A stretch of DNA of 64,000 bases from Aphrophora alni (taxonomy: Eukaryota; Arthropoda; Insecta; Hemiptera; Aphrophoridae), in the NCBI GenBank assembly GCA_963513935.1, contig OY740768.1, positions 64,832,786 to 64,896,785 on the forward strand. The letters run 5' to 3'. The position numbers were made by a program, and so were the translations under genes. The notes beneath the pieces are model-generated. The model did no database searches. It was given only the letters and a program-made list of their open reading frames with translations, and had not been told where the DNA came from. This document shows positions 21,226-33,119 of this stretch, piece by piece (the stretch's first letter is position 1; the number at the start of each line of letters is the position of its first letter).

Positions 21226-21387
21226 GTGGTGTTATTTACTCTATCTAGAAACAGATGTGACAAAAATGCTCAAATGTTGTTAGAATCAATAGACAACTTG
21301 ACATCTTATGTAGAGAAACAGGAAATCCGCAAATTCTTCCAAAAAAATATATCACGCCTTAAGGAAGAAGATCGTAAATTACCACAG
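21226..21387 (+). CDS. SKIV2L: Ski2 exon: helicase motif IV
   Basis: Fifty-four codons lie between TTTTGCAG and GTAATT, phase 0 at both ends. VVLFTLSRNRCDKNAQ is motif IV (human Ski2 has a VVFTFSRGRCDE-like box). A helical stretch ESIDNLTSYVEKQEIRKFF and ISRLKEEDRKLPQ follow, matching the linker before the GVHHSG box. Confidence 0.96.
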
Positions 21388-22344
21388 GTAATTATTTTTG
21401 TCAATTTAATTCTACATTTGTTTTGTTTTATTTCTACCTACTAAAAATGTATTTGAAGTAAATTTGACACTTGGAATAATTCACCATAATCCATCCAAAT
21501 CCTCATATAATATTCAAATTTTGATAAATAATACATATTGTCAATCATCTTTTCTAAATTTAGAGTTTAAGAAAGGACAAATAGTAACATCTTTGAGTTA
21601 AGTAATCAATACAAAATGTACACATGATAATCAATATTTATGTGTATAACATATAATTATTATATTTTATTACCAGTGTAGCATCCTCTTAGTCATAAGT
21701 ATAATTTTCTTTAGCGAAACTTAATACAGCGTAGCGAATGAAGCAGTGGCGCACGTTATCGGCTCGATGGACAACACATCTCATAATCTCCCTCCCACGG
21801 GGCTCTACTCCTTATAAGCATACTTCATATGAGATTTGTAGATAAACCATTAACTTGGTAAAAAATGTTTAAAAATAAATGATTTAATTTAACTCAATAT
21901 CTGAAACTTTCTCGATTGAAGTTTTTTCCTGAACAAAAAACAAAAAACTTTTTTGATGTAAACCTTTTATATACTTATCTCCATTTTTTCAACTATCTGT
22001 AATTTTGTCATATTTGTGGACAGTTTATACATGCCTTAAATTTGTATTTATTTATTTGAATTATATTATATAAATATTTAAAATTGAAACATATTACATC
22101 AATTAACAAAATCTACATGGTTAATATTTACATTATGTAAGGGTGTACGGTACATCACTTTAACACAAAACGTCTATTTACATTATTTTATTTTATTTAT
22201 AATTTTAATACAAAGTAATTGTACTCTAAATATAAATAAAATAAAATAACTATAAAATTTGACAATTTAGAATAATTAAAATATTTTGAATTTTATAAAA
22301 AATAATGTTTTATTATTTGTGTTTGTAATAATTAAAATGTTATG

Positions 22345-22440
22345 TTATATGTTGTATAATATGTTGTATGTGTTGTATTATGTGACATAATGTATATGTT
22401 GTATAATATGTGTTGTATTATGTAACAACACAGTTTCTTG
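22345..22440. repeat. Tandem repeat of TGTTGTATAATATG / TGTTGTATTATGT
   Basis: The block ATGTTGTATAATATG followed by TGTTGTATTATGT occurs twice about 50 bp apart with a few differences. It is non-coding. Confidence 0.7.
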
Positions 22441-22685
22441 CATTGTTTTATAAGTATTTAGAGTATAAATACAAGATTTATGTTAAGTATGCGGTGTAAA
22501 AAGTTCTGAAGATGAACCCCACAGGAGCTTCCTAAAGTGCATTCAAAAACATCACTGATGTTTTTTAAATATAAATATTATTTAAATAATTTATATTAAC
22601 ACAACTCTCCAAATAATAAATATACACATAAATAAAACTCATTAATTTTTACAGATATTTTCATAAACATGAAGAAAGTATATTT

Positions 22686-25260
22686 CCAAATTAATTGGCT
22701 GCAAGAGCCACATTTTTTTAAGTGGGTGGAATATTTTGACACCAATGCTGCAAAATGTAGTTTGTAATAAAACATTTTGTCTTAGCAACATGAGCCGACA
22801 AGCATTAACAAGCCACATGAATAGTATGAAACATGTGAAATGTGGCAATGCCATTTCACAAAGTACGTTTCTAAAAATATTTACATCTCAAAACCAGCCA
22901 TTACTTAATAATACCTGTGAAAACGAACCTCAACCTTCTACAAGTCAGGCAAATACACCAGTTAACCCAACAATTGGGGTGATTATGTTGCCTAAAGACA
23001 GTGGTCGTGATGAACACCCAAGAGGTTTAAAAGCTTTACTAATTAATGATGAAGTCACTAAAGCTGATATTTTGTTGTGTGTCCAAACAGTAGTCACTTA
23101 TAAATCCTTGCGAACAATCGGAAAAGATATACATTTAATTTCACTAATGTTTCCTGACAGTGAAATTTTGAAAAAGGTGCAATTACATACAGAAAGATAA
23201 AATTGGCTATACTGTTGCATATGGACTCGCACCTTTTTTTAAAAGACAGCTTATAAGTGAACTGGCAGATTGTTCATTCATTGTTATTCGGTTTGACAAG
23301 GGCCTTAATAAAGTGGCTCAAAGGAACCAAATGGATGTCAACATCAGATACTGGGACAGTATTGTAAATGAAGTAAAGTGCCGGTATTTGACTTCTATCT
23401 TTCTGGGAATATTACTGTACAAGATCTGTTGACAGTCTTCAATTAAGCTGTGTAATCATTGGAAAAGAAAAGAATCCTTCATATATTAATGGATGGTCCT
23501 AATGTGAGCAAAATATTCCTGAAAGATTTGAAAGAAACCATAAACACAGAATCTGATGTCAAAGTTATACTGTGGACTACACACTTTGTAAGTATTTTTT
23601 AATTTTTATATCTATATTTTTTTGTATTAAGCCTATAAAAACCGCATTGAAAACATGACAAATATAGGAAAAAGCCTAAAACTAACATGGGTTGTACAGC
23701 CAGATTCCTGTATATTGTATGTCATCTTAACGTTCTTTGTTATGTTATAATTTTTTTATTGCGGAAAACGGAACCGGATTTTTGGATGAAAAACATAATT
23801 AGATATCCTTGTTCAATTTAATGATGGTAAATGTTTGAATAATGTCAGACACAAATATTATACCATTCCATCTTAAAATTTTGAAGTTTTATACAAAATG
23901 ATTTTATTTTTTATATAGTCACTAAATTTACTGAAATATCCCCTTATCAAACTTAATAATTGTTATACTTCATTTTACATGCTTTTAATTCAAGTGTTTT
24001 CTTTTCAGACATTGTGTTTTAAATGAGCCATTACAGCTACAAGATGGGAAGTGGTTTCCTTTTTAAGATCACTTTATAATCTTTTAAAAGACTGTCTTGC
24101 TAGAAGAGCTGTTTACAAAGCCACAACCAAGTCAGCATTGCACCTACTTAAATTGTGTGCTGTCAGGTGGCTGGAAAATGCTAAAGTAGCTGAAAGAGTT
24201 TTTCAAGTAGTTTTCAAGCAGTTGCAGGATTTTTAGATGACCCATGTTTGAAGCTAAGTTTAAATTCTTTAAGTTAAAGACATGTGACTTGGAGCCTTTT
24301 TTGAGAGAATTCCAAAGGGATTCACCCCTTTCTCCTTATCTCTATGAAAGATTAAATGCAATAATCACAACCCAGGTGAATAGAATTGTTGACAAATGTG
24401 TAACAAAGCCAAAGGGCAAATCAGTAAAAGATCTTGATTTAAAAAAGGACCTATCACAGTATGAAAAATATAACTAGAAGTATCTGTTAAAAGTTAAGAT
24501 CAATGCCGAAGCAGAGTGATTTCAAAGTATTATCTTTTCGACAAGAAAGTACAACTGGAATAGTTGCATTTGTTGAAAAATGCTTGAAAGATCACCCATA
24601 AAGTTCAAATTAACTAGGGCCATATCTTTCCTTGCCCCAAATGTTGCCATGAATTTAAAATTGGCTTTAACAAGAATGGGAACCTTATTAGACATTTTAC
24701 TGGAATCAGATGGATCAATAGTGTTGAAGTGGACCATGCACAAAAATAGTTTACATTATTATGTTAAGAAATCCCTCTCAGAACACGAAGACAAAAACAG
24801 CGATTTGATACATTTTGGTATAGTTTAATAAATAATAGATCTGAATAGTTCAAAAACCTTAAAAAAAAGTAATCATCATAGTTTGCACACTTTCCCATGG
24901 CAATGCTAATGTTGAGAGAGGGTTTTCCGTGAACTCCAAATGTGTCACAGAAAATAAGCATGAAGAGCTACTAATCGGCCAAAGAATGGTTTATGATCAT
25001 GTTAGGCAGCTGGAGGTGTCCATAACATTAATTTTTCAAAATCACTCCTGCATGCTGTCAGAAATGCCTACTAGGTATATAAAGAAGAGATAAAAAAGAA
25101 GAAGGCTGCCGTAGAAAATGAGAATCTGAGTAAGATTCAGAAAAGGTCAGCTCAAAAAGAAGTGAAGGAGTTGGAGACAAAAAGGGCAAAACTTTTAGAA
25201 GAAGCTTTACAGAAAGCAGAACATTTTTCAAATGAAATTTAAAAACTTGAGAAAACAGTG
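22686..25260 (+). pseudogene. Decayed hAT-family transposase
   Basis: Broken plus-strand frames are collinear with a hAT-type transposase. An N-terminal FQINWLQEPHFFKWVEYF leads into a BED-like finger (AAKC..CNKTFCLSNMSRQAL then TSHMNSMKH, shifted by a frameshift). Next come ADILLCVQTVVTYKSLRT, then FIVIRFDKGLNKVAQRNQMD and VNIRYWDSIVNEVKCRY, then MDGPNVSKIFLKDLKE (near 23490) and LLKLCAVRWLENAKVAERVF (24140-24215). LSHGNANVERGFSVNSK (near 24890), the dimerisation box, follows, then a Lys/Glu-rich coiled-coil tail KKKAAVENENLSKIQKRSAQ. Many stops and shifts rule out function. Element ends were not found. Similar proteins with this coiled tail occur as uncharacterised insect genes. Confidence 0.85.
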
Positions 25261-26991
25261 TAGGCGAGTGTTTTGTTGTAAATAAGGTAGAAATAACTTT
25301 AAATTAAAAATGTAATTTAGCAATGTTACAAATATTTCATTTTTGTAAATAAATTTTTATTACAATTCAAAGAAGGAGAAAAATCTAGTTGTGAAACCAG
25401 ACATCAATTGAAGAAAAGAAATACTTTGAAGATTTTCTTTCTTTTTATTTATAACATTTAAAATTTTACTTTTTGATTAGTTTTGTTTCATTAAGTTTAC
25501 ATTTTTTTTTTTAATTTGGTAAGTATAATTTTATTTATATCAGTTTACCCAATGATTGTAACTATACATATGATTTCTGATTTTAAAACATAGTTTTAAG
25601 GCATCTGGTTTAAGGAATAAATGCTTTGAACTGATCCAATAAATGGCGCAATTAAAAACTATGTCCATATATATGGTCAGGGTAAATTACAGAAATATCA
25701 GGGAATCGATTATCGAACCGATTCACAGCTAATGTCTCAATTTAAACCTATTGGTTAACTCAGCCAGCTTGTGATGAACTAATAATAATTGCACACAGTA
25801 GCGCTTACTTAAAACAATAATTTGATCGAACAAAGAAAATAACCACAATGTCTATCCTAGGAATTACATATTTAATATTTTCTCGATAAATTCTTGAGAG
25901 ATAATAATGTAGTAAGCAAATAATGTAGTTTGGTCGGAGTCACCGGACCTGTCTAAATTATAATTAACCATATATTATAGAACATTAATCACTAACACAA
26001 ACTAAACAACATACGCTATGCAATACATCTTTTCTTGATGAGTTCCTCTGCTAGACTGCTCGGACCTGTTTGCTAGCTCAAAAAGCGAAACATAATCTAC
26101 AATCTTCTACAGCATAAATAAGGCGATCTGCAATACATGAGTATAACTTAAAAAGCAAAATTCTGTTTAGGAAACCTTAATAATAATTGGTGTATGTTTC
26201 CGGAATTGATTTTCGAGAATTTACAACACAACCTTTGGTGTAAGACTAAAACTAGTAAAAATAACACATAAATTATAAATTATCATATTTAAAATAACTA
26301 ATCTGTATAAGCAAAATAAAAAGCTTCAAATGAAACTATCTGTTGATAGATTTTGATCATTTACTGGTCATGACGTGTTGGGCCAACATCTTAGGAAGAT
26401 TGATATTCTCTGTTCAGAAATGTACACACTATGCAAATCAACAGAGAGTATAATGAACAGAAGTCAACTTTTGATCTGCAAAGTACCTCATGTATATAAA
26501 CAAACCAGAAAATATTTTCCTTTACTATATTAGGGAAGCAAAAACTAAGATGGTGTGAGCCAATCCCAACAATGGTGTGAACAATTGGAAACAACAATTG
26601 TACACATAAATTAGAGAAATAGTTCTTTTTCTTGCCAAAATAACTGATATAAGTACCCAAGATTCATAATTCATAATTAGATTTAAACAAAAATTTGAAG
26701 GTTATAAAAAAGATCAATTAAAAATCATACTCGATTTCTTATTGGGAATTTAGTATTCGTATATGTGTTTTACATATTATAGCTGCTGTAAACGTAGTTT
26801 AAAACATGCATATAAACAGGTTATATCTCAGTTTAATGCGATAAGATTGAGTTTAAATGAAATTAGTTAGTTGAAATCTTTTAATTATTTCAGAATTTCT
26901 GTTCTGTACGTATTAAATATTTATAATTATTTATATTTTAGAAATAACATGTTTAATATTATATACTTAGCAATTGAAATTTCTGTTTTAG

Positions 26992-27102
26992 ATAGAAACT
27001 CTTGAAAGCCTTTTACTGGAAGGTATAGGAGTTCATCACAGTGGAATTCTGCCTATTCTTAAGGAAATTGTAGAACTGTTATTTCAAGAAGGAAAAGTCA
27101 AG
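26992..27102 (+). CDS. SKIV2L: Ski2 exon: GVHHSGILP segment
   Basis: Thirty-seven codons, phase 0 at both ends, between CTGTTTTAG and [26 protein letters not shown] followed by [17 protein letters not shown] is the highly conserved motif of Ski2/Mtr4-type helicases in RecA domain 2 just before motif V. Confidence 0.97.
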
Positions 27103-28986
27103 GTAAATAAATGTTGTATAAGCAATTTTTATGAATTGTTGCATTAATACTGAATATTCTCTATTCTTTCATTTATATTAAAATAGTATTATTGGAAAAA
27201 AATGTTTAAGTAAATAATAAATTAACTTAATTTTTTAGCTGCGCCTAATAACTTTTTTGCTATGCATAAGTGCCTTGTGTTCTCGCTTTCTGAGAGTTAT
27301 GGTGCACTCTTAAAATTTTCGAACTAATTTAAACTTTTCATTTTTTTTTATTTGACATAGCTCAGTTGGCAGAACGCACGCTTATCTTGCTGTAGTTCAT
27401 GCTAGGGGACCATCACAGCTTACAAAGGTCAAGCCTGTTTGATGTTGTTGCACTTTTCTTTGTGTTACACACTCCTCCATCTATCTCCATTAGTCTAATG
27501 GGCATAAAGTAAAAGCATTCAGGAAAAAAATATACTCAAACTTGTTTCAATGACTATGTCACAATTTTAGTGATACATTATATATAAACTACAATAACCA
27601 AATTATAACTAACCTAGTACTGTGGCATGTCCCATATTTATACAGAAAGAATCGATTGTGGATTGAACCTACTTTACAACTGTCTAAATAGCATGCAGCT
27701 AACTATCTAATAGAACTAAAATAATTGAAACTTGGAAATTGGGTTTTCAATAAAATAGAATTTGTATGAGGCCTAATTAATTATTTTTAGATTACGATAT
27801 TTGTGGATATAAAATTATCCCAGACAACTACAGTATTTGGTTATATTTTTTCAAAAGACCAGTATTTTCTAGTTAAAAATAATGTTTATCTTTTAAACAA
27901 TGTTTTAGTAGCCGTGGCTGATTTATTGGATCTTGATATTGTTGTTTGTTTGGCCTACATAATTTCATTTGGACATATTTCACAGTGAATTGCAATAATT
28001 TCTGATTTATCTTGTATGAATGTGTTTTGGCTTTCACAATTTTTTACTAAGATTATTTTCTACTGCTAGAGCTATGTTTAAGTTTGCACACCTGGCTGAT
28101 GATTGTTTATTAACATTTGTGGAGCATAAGTAGTTTTAACCCGTCATTGCTGGGGCTTGCTTTCTATATCTTGACTCCTTCATTTTTGTATATTTAGATT
28201 TTTTGACTACATTCTCTGTTATTTCTATTGTATAACCAATCAAATATTGCTACACCATTGATATGTTGTTCTAATTCTTTTTCATAACTTTCCGTAGATA
28301 GTGGTAAATTAATTAATTGATGAATCATAAAATCTGTGGGATGAACTATTGTAAGAATAAAATATACATGTGAGAACTACATGTGAAAATTAATTCTTAA
28401 AAACCCATTTTTATTATATTATAAAATCCACTGCATATTGAAATTTGCCAATCTATTTTTATGGTTAACAAACTTGTCCAACGATTTGAAAAACCAAGTC
28501 TATATACCATATACATCAAATTTGAACAAAATTGGATGAAAATTACGACCTCTTGATTTATCACCAATGCATAAATATGCACACAAAATGGTACCAAATT
28601 AATTTAATGGTAAGCATCGGTGAACATTTCTTAAGTCTCATGTATCTGTGATTTCTTGATGAAAATAGTTATAATTCGCTAATAATAATTGTAACAGTTA
28701 TGTAATTTGAGCAATTTTGTGCTAAAAAAATCCAGAATTGTACAATTTTTCACCCCTTACAAATTTATAATGGAGGCCATAAATTAAAGTTGGTTTTATA
28801 TCATACAGATGTTGATTAAGTGTAGTTTACCCTTGTATTATGAATCACTGAAAATAAATTATTTACTGATTTCTTCCTAGTCTTAGGAAACATTTTAATT
28901 TAAAAGTTACTACCGCTTTAATATACTTGAAAAATAGAAGTACAAGTAATTCTTTAAATACACTCCTGTTTTCTACAATTTTTCAG
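27103..28986 (+). other. Ski2 intron, 1.9 kb
   Basis: Donor GTAAAT, acceptor ACAATTTTTCAG. A tRNA-derived SINE-like segment lies at 27352-27530. The rest is AT-rich and I see nothing in it. Confidence 0.85.
27352..27530 (+). repeat. tRNA-derived SINE-like segment
   Basis: TAGCTCAGTTGGCAGA at 27358-27373 matches a tRNA D-arm / RNA polymerase III A box, followed by a CGCACGCTTATCTTGC anticodon-arm-like stretch and GTAGTTCATGCTAGG in place of a B box. The T-arm is degenerate and the acceptor stem does not close, so it is not a functional tRNA. A longer unrelated tail follows. Confidence 0.5.
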
Positions 28987-29218
28987 TTATTATTTGCAAC
29001 AGAAACCTTTGCAATGGGAGTAAACATGCCTGCTCGTACAGTTGTATTTGATTCTGTGGTCAAGTTTGATGGCTTGGGAATGAGAACCTTGTTGCCTGCG
29101 GAGTATATACAAATGGCTGGACGAGCAGGAAGGCGTGGCTTAGATGATACAGGAAAGGTCATTATCATGTGCAAGACTGATGTTCCAGAGGAAAAGAAAC
29201 TAGCCAGAATGATGTTTG
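28987..29218 (+). CDS. SKIV2L: Ski2 exon: helicase motifs V and VI
   Basis: The acceptor TTTTTCAG is followed by [18 protein letters not shown] (motif V), [38 protein letters not shown] (motif VI, arginine fingers for ATP hydrolysis) and [20 protein letters not shown]. The exon ends one base into a codon at a GTAATT donor. This exon completes the RecA core of the helicase. Confidence 0.97.
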
Positions 29219-29525
29219 GTAATTGATAAATTTTTTAATAATTATTAAAAAATTTTGTTACTTTTTTTTCTTATATTTTGTGTTGAAATTTGGTTACATA
29301 AAAATATTCTATTACAATTTATTATTTTTCACATTTAGCAAAAGATATTTTTATTACAATTATTATTTAATAGAATAGAACAATAATCATATGTGTTTGA
29401 TTTTTACTGAACCCTCGATGAAAATGGTAGTTTTGATTCCTAGGGTATTGAATACTATATTTAGCACTGAGAGTGAATCATTTCAATAAAAAATACATTC
29501 AACAAATGATTTATTGTTTTTACAG

Positions 29526-29679
29526 ATGAACCAATGAGATTGGAGTCTCAGTTCCGTACAACATATTCAATGATTTTAAAGAATTTAAAACGATCATCAG
29601 AAGCAGATATCTCAGTAGAAACTATGATGACTAGAAGTTTCAAAGAATTTGATGAACAAACTAGACACAATTCCTACAG
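29526..29679 (+). CDS. SKIV2L: Ski2 exon: start of winged-helix region
   Basis: After a TTTTTACAG acceptor the two leading bases complete an Asp codon, then EPMRLESQFRTTYSMILKNL and SVETMMTRSFKEFDEQTRH. Homologues have LxSQFRLTYxMILNLLR and MxKRSFSEF at this point. It is separated from the previous exon by the shortest intron in the window (29219-29525, AT-rich, empty). It ends two bases into an Arg codon at GTATAG. Confidence 0.95.
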
Positions 29680-30344
29680 GTATAGTAATTTCAAAATCCA
29701 TAAAAATTAGAGTTTTCCGAGTAATGATTTTTGTCAGGTTTGGGTTCTTCTTCTTTCGAGCAATCTGATCCTTCAGCATGTCAGCCACAAGCCATTACGC
29801 TCTCAAGTAAGATAAGAAGGTTTCTTTCACCTAGATAGGTTAACCTAAGTAGGTTAATAAAGTTTCTTTCACCTAGATAATAAGTTGCTTCTCTTCTGAC
29901 GAATCTGCTACCCATAAAATTTGATATTTTCCTAAATTTTCTATTGCATTACATTTTCCTTTATATTTTGATATGGATGAGGCTATTCAGGCCTTAGCAA
30001 TTACAATTATTTTGAATAATCACCTATTACCATTAATACCAGCTATTGCGATACATTTTGATTTGATATATTTTACAACAATAGGCTTCCGTCTGTATAT
30101 TGTCTTGGGACTTAGAATAAAAATTATATTTGATAGCTTTTATAATTTTGCCTAACAACTATTTCTAACAATTATTCTTAACAACACCTTCCTTCTGAAA
30201 AATGTCATCCTCAACATTGTGTTAAAAGTTGAGGAAAATCTCTAGGGGGAGTTTTTAGTTTTATTACTTTATTTATTACATATTTTTAAAATCCTAAATA
30301 AATAATTGTAATAGTTAAATTAAATGCCCATATTCCTAATATCA

Positions 30345-30750
30345 ATAGGGGTGTGCGAGCCCGGATTTTTTAATTCTAGTCGAGTCTCAGGTAAATCAAG
30401 CCAACCTTTTAAAGAGCTTGAGCTTTTTTAACAAGATCAAGGTTTTACCATACTCGTGTTTTGTTACAAGTTCGAGCTTTTAATGAGCTCAAGTTGTCAT
30501 CAATCTCAAGTTTTTTAAAGCTTTCGATAAATTTTAGATTGAATAATATATAAGTCGATTTTTGTTTTGGAATGGGCAATACAGAGAAACCAGTGTAGTG
30601 GGAAAGGCGAAGTAGCTGTAATTGGCGGGAAATAGACACTCTCGATTGAACTAAAGGATACAAACTTCTTTTGGTATGAAATTATATTACAAACCATTAA
30701 ATTCACATACTTTCTAACAATTACATATTTTATTACAGATAAATAAGTGT

Positions 30751-30788
<38 letters not shown>

Positions 30789-32150
30789 CACTAATTTGTG
30801 AACTTATCGAGTACCAATTATGCTTAACAATTTTATGCAAAATTTAAGTACTTAATAAAATAATTTAAAAAATGTTATCACCATAACTAGCGTTAAGACA
30901 ACTAGAAATGAGGTGGGAGAACTAGTTTGCCTTGAACGGGCAGCTCTATGGGCCTCAATAGATAAAACTTCCCATACATACACATTTTACTGTCTCCTAT
31001 AGTAGAAGAAAGTACGGTTTACATCTGACTTTAATAATAGTACAATTAATTCTAATATAATTGTTTGATCGTTATTTCTAAAAAAAACTAGACAAATTAC
31101 TAAAAAACTAACTGCAAAAACTATTTATTTCAGAATTGGTATAACTTTTTTTATTTCTTATTCAAAATCTGAAATGATTGAGGATTGTCAAACTGGAAAC
31201 CAAACGTCTTATCTATATTTTGCTTTAATGTCTTACACTTTATAAAAATCTGTGTGTATAACTTAGGGTAATGTAACTGTGTTGTGTTTATAAAGACTGT
31301 GATTATCACCAGTTAAAACAAAAACTCCAAAATTGTGGGAAAATGAAAGACAAAACTATGAAATATATTTACGTACTGTAACAAATTAAATCAAAAATTT
31401 AAAAAGTAGATAACATTCTATATTTAATTACCTTATACAAATCAAATATAATTGAAGCATGTTTGCAGATATTTTGGTAAAATTTATCTCTTTGAAGAGA
31501 AATGTTATGCTTAAAGAATAAAATTTGTAATCACTCCTCCAGAGCTTTTATTCGGATTCAATAGTTTTAACATATTATACTCTACAGTAAATATACATGT
31601 AGTTTCATATGTTCCATTTTCTTATATGTATCTATTCTCTTAATTAAATATTGTATTAACTTAAAAATAAAGTTGATAAAGAAAAAACATCGAACGTAGG
31701 TGATATGTAATAAAGGATAGACAGCAAGTGATGTTATCACTAAGACTAAGTGTAGATGGACGAACTAGCTGGGCTTTATTTGGTTATTGTAGCTTTATCA
31801 ATACATCGGAACAAAAATTCTTATTTAGACTTACTTATTTTTATTTTTCGTAAGTTTATAGTATTCAGAAAGTATTGTGTTACATCTTTATAGTACAATG
31901 CAACTTAATGTATAACAGTTTCATAGTTAATGATATTATACACAAAACTGGAGAAAATGGCAATTATTTTGCAATTAGAAATAATTAAGAATTGTCAAAC
32001 CGGAAACGAAATGTTTTGATTTTTGCTTTACCTTATTTCAATGTAGATCTACAGAGTTGAATAGCAACAGATTCTTAATCAACATAGACCATGGACTGTT
32101 TTTGTAATCACGCAACAAAAACTAAAAATCAGTACAGTAGTATATTCACC
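30345..32150 (+). repeat. Dispersed repeat, copy B, about 1.8 kb
   Basis: It starts AGGGGTGTGC and is collinear with the two halves of copy A (16283-16830 and 18805-20395), without the 2-kb interruption. It has no coding capacity. Divergence between copies is high by eye (many substitutions and small indels), pointing to an old family. Confidence 0.75.
30754..30785. repeat. AT dinucleotide microsatellite
   Basis: An uninterrupted run of about 16 AT units inside repeat copy B; the corresponding position in copy A lacks it. Confidence 0.95.
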
Positions 32151-33119
32151 GTTTAATACATTTTAATTTTACTGGACATTATGTTATTACGATAAACAGA
32201 AAATTATTTGCCGCTGATTACAGGGAATTGTAATATGTCAAACATAGATATTACGTGTCATTGTGAACTCCTTTGAACGTAGGCCTAGAACTGATTGGTG
32301 CGCTTGTGCAGTTAGAATTTTAAAACTCAAGATTAGCTGCAGATGTATGGTTGAATAGCCAGGCATTTTGTAAATGTATATAATTTCAATAGGAAACAAT
32401 TGAAATAAGTTTAGTGTAATTGAAAGTTATAACTTTGTGATTGTATTTTCATTATTTGGCTTTTGTTTACAAAACTATTTAATCAGAAAAGTTTTCTGCT
32501 GGACTTATATTTCTTAACTGTTGATCTGGGAAAACCATTGTTCAGGAAATGTTGAATGCGGTAAAAATATGCATTGTTAAAATAGGTTTCCATTATTTAT
32601 ATAAAATAAATCAATTCCATTGATGAATAGAGATTTACTATATTTCACTGGGGGGGGGGGGAGCTCGCTGCTGTTTCTCTTATTCAACATAAAAAATTTA
32701 TTATTTCATAATTTTACTTTCTTCATACTAAATTATATGTGTGAGTAAATAAAATGTGAGTAAATTGCAAGTTTTTGTGGCAATAAGATGTATAATATGG
32801 AAATACAGCAAACATCTTCAAGGTCAATTAGTTTACGACTGTATAATTATTGCACATTGTATAAATTGAAATGTGTAAGAAAATCCGTGAACTCTGGTTC
32901 AATTTTTTTTTTTTATTTGATGCTTTTGAATTCCCACATGTTATTATTAATCATTCACTTTTTGAAGCAGTTTTCCCACATCAATTAAAAATAGCAAAAT
33001 AAAATCACTTTAAAAAAATTGATGTTGAAAATGTATAAAACTATAGACCAATACTTTCATTTTTTCTTAGATGTTTGAAAGGGCTTTTATGAACTACAAC
33101 GAAAAAACTCAACTTTTTT

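Larger units (their letters stand above)
21388..26991 (+). other. Ski2 intron, 5.6 kb
   Basis: It runs from donor GTAATT to acceptor CTGTTTTAG and contains a decayed hAT transposon and a small AT-rich tandem repeat. The stretches 21480-22340 and 25270-26991 are AT-rich with no gene recognised; a moderately GC-rich scrap at 21680-21830 looks like a repeat fragment of unknown family. Confidence 0.85.

Noticed and set aside
22736..23200. A 154-codon frame as a host zinc-finger gene
   Set aside because: It is the N-terminal piece of a hAT transposase whose other parts follow in broken frames.
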